Shown one piece after another: positions 6,502 to 9,495 of a stretch of DNA of 9,495 nt. The position numbers and the translations under genes were made by a program. The first letter of the stretch is position 1. Every line of letters begins with the position of its first letter. The stretch spans positions 1 through 9,495 of the forward strand of contig CAYQBA010000176.1 in NCBI GenBank assembly GCA_964415605.1, in the 5' to 3' direction. The notes under the pieces are model-generated. The model worked only from the letters and a program-made list of their open reading frames with translations, was not told the origin of the DNA and searched no databases. Origin of the DNA: UCB3 sp964415605. Lineage in GTDB: Bacteria; Chloroflexota; Anaerolineae; Epilineales; Epilineaceae.

Positions 6502-6521
6502 GAAAGAGGACAGCTTTCATT
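6499..6521. promoter_or_regulatory. Inverted repeat overlapping the GNAT transcription start, candidate operator
   Basis: AATGAAAG (6499-6506) and CTTTCATT (6514-6521) are perfect 8-bp arms around a 7-nt centre (AGGACAG). The repeat overlaps the end of the -10 box and covers the predicted +1, where a repressor would block the polymerase. Its AT-rich arms stand out from the surroundings. It also lies about 90 bp upstream of the divergent nitrilase gene, so it might control both. The regulator is not in the window. Confidence 0.45.
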
Positions 6522-6641
6522 GGCCGGCCGCGTCGCCGCATCACCCGCCGAGCGGCCCCCGGCCAGGCGAGCGACGCCAGCCCGCGCCCCCTCACCGCCT
6601 CGGCGCACAGCGACCGCGCAAGCATACACGGAGGAACCGTC

Positions 6642-7700
6642 ATGCCCGAAACCCCGACCGCCTGGGCCATCGTGCCGTTCAAGCCCAAGGAGACCCCGCG
6701 CGACGTCTGGACCGCGTACCACGCCTTCCGCCGCATCCGCCGCGACGAGGCATACCCCGGCGACCCGATGACGCCGGACGACGTGGCCGAGGCCAGCATG
6801 TTGCACGACGACCCGTTCTCCGAGAGCGACGACGGGCTGGCGATGGTCGACGGCCGCGTCGTGGCCTCGATGTACTCCGGCTGGGCCAAGCCCGGCTCGC
6901 CCGGCTACGAGAGCAATCGGCGCTTCATCTGGGCCGGCCTGCACGTTATCGCGCCGTACCGGCGCCAGGGCATCGCGACGGCGTGGTTCCGCCGTGTGCT
7001 GGAGACCATGACCGCCCACGACCACACGACGCTCAACCTGTGGACCGCCTGGCCCGACGGGCACGCGTTCCTCAAGTGGCTCGGCGCCGAGGAAAAGTCC
7101 GTGGGCTCCGAGAACCGGCTCGACCTCGACGAGGTCGACTGGGACATGGTCGACCGCTGGATCGCCGAAGGCGAGCGCAAGTCGCCCGCCACCCGCGTCG
7201 AGCTCTACACCCACCGCCTGCCGGAGCCGCTGTGGCCGGCGTTCTGCGCGTCCGCCAGCGCCATGCTCAACACCATGCCGTTCGACGACCTCGACCACGG
7301 CGAGATCGTCATGACCCCGGAGGGTATGGCGGACCTCTACAAGCGCTGGGACGCGCAGGACGAGTCGCACCACGTGATCCTGGCCTACGAGCCCGACGGC
7401 TCGATCGCAGCCATCACCGACGTGAACTACGACCCCGTCCACCCCGACCGGATCCACCAGATGTTCACCGGCGTGCGGCCCGACTGCCGCGGGCGGGGGC
7501 TCGGCAAGCTGGTCAAGGCGCGAATGCTGCGGTACCTGCGCGCGACCTACCCCGACGCCCGCTGGGTCATCACCGGCAACGCCAACTCCAACGACCCGAT
7601 GCTCGCCATCAACCATCAGCTCGGCTTCAAGCCGCACCGGACCGGCAGCTCGTACCAGATGGGGCGCGACGCGCTGGCGGCGCGCCTGGCCGGCGCCTGA
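6642..7700 (+). CDS. Tandem GNAT-fold N-acetyltransferase
   Basis: The 352-residue product contains two GNAT units, enzymes that move an acetyl group from acetyl-CoA to an amine. The first acetyl-CoA-binding motif A is at 101-116 (HVIAPYRRQGIATAWF, with the RxxGxA loop at 107-112). The second is at 278-290 (VRPDCRGRGLGKL, loop RGRGLG at 283-288) and is followed by the usual C-terminal NANSNDPM...NHQLGFKP block (313-331), where an Asn and a Tyr/Phe-containing turn finish the fold. Both pyrophosphate loops look intact, so neither half is obviously dead. GGAGG (6630-6634) is 7 nt before the ATG. Two-domain GNATs include mycothiol synthase and aminoglycoside-type enzymes, but the substrate here cannot be told. 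The gene appears monocistronic and divergent from the nitrilase gene. Confidence 0.88.
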   Translation: MPETPTAWAIVPFKPKETPRDVWTAYHAFRRIRRDEAYPGDPMTPDDVAEASMLHDDPFSESDDGLAMVDGRVVASMYSGWAKPGSPGYESNRRFIWAGLHVIAPYRRQGIATAWFRRVLETMTAHDHTTLNLWTAWPDGHAFLKWLGAEEKSVGSENRLDLDEVDWDMVDRWIAEGERKSPATRVELYTHRLPEPLWPAFCASASAMLNTMPFDDLDHGEIVMTPEGMADLYKRWDAQDESHHVILAYEPDGSIAAITDVNYDPVHPDRIHQMFTGVRPDCRGRGLGKLVKARMLRYLRATYPDARWVITGNANSNDPMLAINHQLGFKPHRTGSSYQMGRDALAARLAGA

Positions 7701-7749
7701 TCGGGCCCGCGGGCGACCGCGACCCCGCGACTCCGGCCGGCGCGCGACG

Positions 7750-7778
7750 TTGACGCGGTCCCCGGCGCGCGATATGAT
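7750..7778 (+). promoter_or_regulatory. Promoter of the acyl-CoA dehydrogenase operon
   Basis: TTGACG (7750-7755), exactly 17 bp, then TATGAT (7773-7778): the best promoter of the window. Transcription should start near 7785, leaving a leader of about 45 nt. That leader can fold into a stem-loop, GCGGGTG (7795-7801) against CGCCCGC (7805-7811, one G-U pair), just ahead of the ribosome binding site at 7820-7828. Confidence 0.7.
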
Positions 7779-7829
7779 ACCGCCCGTCGCCGCGGCGGGT
7801 GGTCCGCCCGCGGGCCCTGGGGGAGAGGC

Positions 7830-8978
7830 ATGGATTTCGACCTGAACGACGAGCAACGCATGATCCGCGACCTGGCCCGCGACTTCGCCGCGGGCGAGAT
7901 CGCGCCCATCGCGGCCGAGATCGACGAGACCGGCGCGTTCCCGTACACCACCGTCAAGAAGATGGGCGAGATCGGCCTGCTCGGCCTGACGGCGTCGCAG
8001 GCCTACGGCGGCGTCGGGGCCGACATGGTGTGCTACGTGATGGCCATGGAGGAGATCAGCAAGGTCTGCGCCAGCCACGGCGTGATCATGTCCGTCCAGA
8101 ACTCGCTGGTGAACTACGGGCTCGAGAAGTTCGGCACCGAAGACCAGCGCGAGCGCATCCTGACCCCTCTGGCCAGCGGACAGGCCATCGGGGCGTACAG
8201 CCTCACCGAGCCGCAGTCGGGCTCCGACGCCGCCAACATGCGGACGACGGCCGTCCGCGACGGCGCCGACTACGTCATCAACGGCCGCAAGAGCTGGGTC
8301 ACCTCGGGGCCGGTGGCCGACTACGTCGTGGTGTTCGTGACCACCAACCCCAAGGGCGACCACCGCGACACCATGGCCATCGTCGTCGAGACCGACCGCC
8401 CCGGCTTCGCGCGCGGCAAGACCGAGCCCAAGCTCGGCATCCGCGCCAGCGCGACGTGCGAGCTGATGTTCGAGGACTGCCGCGTGCCGGCCGCCAACCG
8501 CCTGGGCGACGAAGGCACCGGCTTCAAGTTCGCGATGACCATCCTCGACAAGGGCCGGATCGGCATCGCCAGCCAGGCCCTGGGCATCGCCCAGGCCGCG
8601 TACGAGGCGTCGGTGGCGTACGCCAAGGAGCGCCACGCGTTCGGCAAGGCCATCGCGGAGCACCAGGCCATCCAGTTCATGCTGGCCGACATGGCGACCC
8701 GCATCCATGCCGCCCGGCTGCTCACCCTGCGGGCGGCGCTGAAGGCCGACCGTGGCGAGCGGTTCACCACCGAAGCCTCGATGGCCAAGCTGTACGCCTC
8801 GGAGACCGCCAACTTCGTCACCGACAAGGCCGTCCAGGTGCACGGCGGCATGGGCTACAGCAAGGAGCTGCCGGTGGAGCGCTACTTCCGCGACGCACGC
8901 ATCACCGAGATCTACGAGGGCACGAGCGAGATCCAGCGGCTGGTGATCGCCCGCCACGTCCTTAGCGGCGCCGCCTGA
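7830..8978 (+). CDS. Acyl-CoA dehydrogenase (short/branched-chain type)
   Basis: This FAD enzyme introduces the alpha-beta double bond into an acyl-CoA and passes electrons to electron-transfer flavoprotein. The 382 residues match the usual length. The order is an N-terminal helical domain (1-115), the family signature GAYSLTEPQSGSD (121-133), a middle beta domain with WVTSGPVADY (156-165), and a C-terminal helical domain with RHAFGKAI (268-275) and QVHGGMGYSKELPVERYFRD (336-355). The catalytic base is Glu363 in IYEGTSEIQR, the position used by butyryl- and medium-chain enzymes rather than the isovaleryl type. A long GGGGGAGAGG ribosome binding site precedes the ATG. The gene is 22 nt ahead of a carboxyltransferase gene, a pairing typical of branched-chain amino acid or odd-chain acid breakdown. 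Exact chain length is not readable from sequence. Confidence 0.94.
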   Translation: MDFDLNDEQRMIRDLARDFAAGEIAPIAAEIDETGAFPYTTVKKMGEIGLLGLTASQAYGGVGADMVCYVMAMEEISKVCASHGVIMSVQNSLVNYGLEKFGTEDQRERILTPLASGQAIGAYSLTEPQSGSDAANMRTTAVRDGADYVINGRKSWVTSGPVADYVVVFVTTNPKGDHRDTMAIVVETDRPGFARGKTEPKLGIRASATCELMFEDCRVPAANRLGDEGTGFKFAMTILDKGRIGIASQALGIAQAAYEASVAYAKERHAFGKAIAEHQAIQFMLADMATRIHAARLLTLRAALKADRGERFTTEASMAKLYASETANFVTDKAVQVHGGMGYSKELPVERYFRDARITEIYEGTSEIQRLVIARHVLSGAA

Positions 8979-9000
8979 GCCCCGGGAGACATCGATACCC

Positions 9001-9495
9001 ATGAGCGGCGACCAGACGCCTCCCCCCCGGATCCAGCACCTGCGCCGGCTGCGCGAGCAGGCGCGCGAGGGCGGCGGCCCCGCCAACATCGCCCGCCAGC
9101 ACGAGCGCGGCAAGCTGACCGCCCGCGAGCGGTTGGACCTGCTGCTCGACGAGAACTCGTTCCACGAGCTCGGAGGGTTCGTCACCCACCGCTCGACCGA
9201 GTTCGGCATGGCCGACAAGCGCTACCTCGGCGACGGGGTGGTCACGGGCTACGGCACCATCAACGGCCGGCTCGTGTTCGTCTTCTCGCAGGACTTCACG
9301 GTGCTCGGCGGCTCGCTGGGCCGCGCCCACGCCGACAAGATCGTGGCCTTGATGGACATGGCCATCAAGAACGGCGCCCCGGTCATCGGGCTCAACGACT
9401 CGGGCGGCGCCCGCATCCAGGAGGGCGTGGTCAGCCTGGGCGGCTACGCCGACATCTTCCTGCGCAACACCCTGGCCAGCGGCGTCGTGCCGCAG
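9001..9495 (+). CDS. Acyl-CoA carboxylase beta subunit (biotin-dependent carboxyltransferase), N-terminal part
   Basis: The 165 codons before the right edge encode the start of a carboxyltransferase of the propionyl-CoA/acetyl-CoA/methylcrotonyl-CoA carboxylase family; full proteins have about 510-540 residues. It moves CO2 from biotin to the acyl-CoA. Diagnostic stretches are RGKLTARERLDLLLD (36-50), GRLVFVFSQDFTVLGGSLG (89-107) and LNDSGGARIQEGV (131-143), the last forming part of the acyl-CoA-binding N-half of the crotonase-like fold. The ATG is 22 nt after the dehydrogenase stop; a GGGAG (8984-8988) 12 nt upstream is a slightly distant ribosome binding site. The two genes should be one operon. 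Overall the sequence looks most like the propionyl-CoA carboxylase/methylmalonyl-CoA decarboxylase branch, but the residues that set substrate length are outside the window. Confidence 0.92.
   Translation, partial: MSGDQTPPPRIQHLRRLREQAREGGGPANIARQHERGKLTARERLDLLLDENSFHELGGFVTHRSTEFGMADKRYLGDGVVTGYGTINGRLVFVFSQDFTVLGGSLGRAHADKIVALMDMAIKNGAPVIGLNDSGGARIQEGVVSLGGYADIFLRNTLASGVVPQ

Noticed and set aside
7701..7730. GCCCGCGGGC palindrome after the GNAT stop as a terminator
   Set aside because: The palindrome has no loop, no T tract follows, and similar GC palindromes occur by chance in this sequence.
6450..9218. A 922-codon open frame on the minus strand over the GNAT, dehydrogenase and carboxylase genes
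   Set aside because: It is antisense to three genes with clear family motifs, and it would cross their promoters and ribosome binding sites. The translation shows no recognisable domain.
1..9495. tRNA, rRNA, CRISPR array, insertion sequence, attachment site or defence system
   Set aside because: No cloverleaf-type sequence, regularly spaced repeat, transposase, integrase or terminal repeat was found; apart from the Fic-like remnant nothing suggests a mobile or defence element.

Overview
The window is a GC-rich (roughly 70% by eye) bacterial chromosomal segment with ordinary housekeeping and accessory metabolism. I see no RNA gene, CRISPR array, transposase or phage gene. The protein set and sigma-70-like promoters fit a GC-rich Gram-positive-type or Chloroflexota-like bacterium: a fused gamma-alpha KorA with a separate KorB, an acyl-CoA dehydrogenase next to a biotin-dependent carboxyltransferase, tandem GNAT and DUF4386 proteins. 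Chloroflexota is my first guess and Actinomycetota the second; neither can be proven from this stretch.

Layout. At the left edge, a gene on the minus strand (276 to beyond base 1) begins with a clear signal peptide; its promoter sits so close to the ATG that the mRNA is probably leaderless. Bases 277-756 hold no intact gene. They contain a hairpin (339-360), a short minus-strand remnant resembling the N-terminus of Fic/DOC proteins (about 465-620), and the promoter and leader of the next gene. A DUF4386 membrane protein follows on the plus strand (757-1509). It meets the leftward kor cluster at a convergent junction holding a perfect GC hairpin.

The central block reads leftward: a nitrilase-superfamily hydrolase (6408-5425), then, from its own promoter, korA (5297-3402), korB (3320-2268) and a small SEC-C zinc-motif protein (2257-1580). 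KorAB is a thiamine-diphosphate, iron-sulfur 2-oxoacid:ferredoxin oxidoreductase, most like the 2-oxoglutarate enzymes that make succinyl-CoA.

On the right, reading rightward, are a two-domain GNAT acetyltransferase with a striking inverted repeat at its predicted transcription start, then a likely two-gene operon for acyl-CoA metabolism: acyl-CoA dehydrogenase (7830-8978) and the start of a propionyl/acetyl/methylcrotonyl-CoA carboxylase beta subunit (9001 to the edge). If the carboxylase acts on propionyl-CoA, its product enters the succinyl-CoA pool that KorAB also feeds, a metabolic link but only inferred.

Four promoters of near-consensus form (TTGACN, 16-17 bp spacer, TA- or GACAAT-like -10) are visible and explain the transcription units well. 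No clearly new biological system is evident. The points most worth checking are the inverted repeat at the GNAT promoter, the SEC-C protein coupled to korB, the Fic remnant and the leaderless exported protein.
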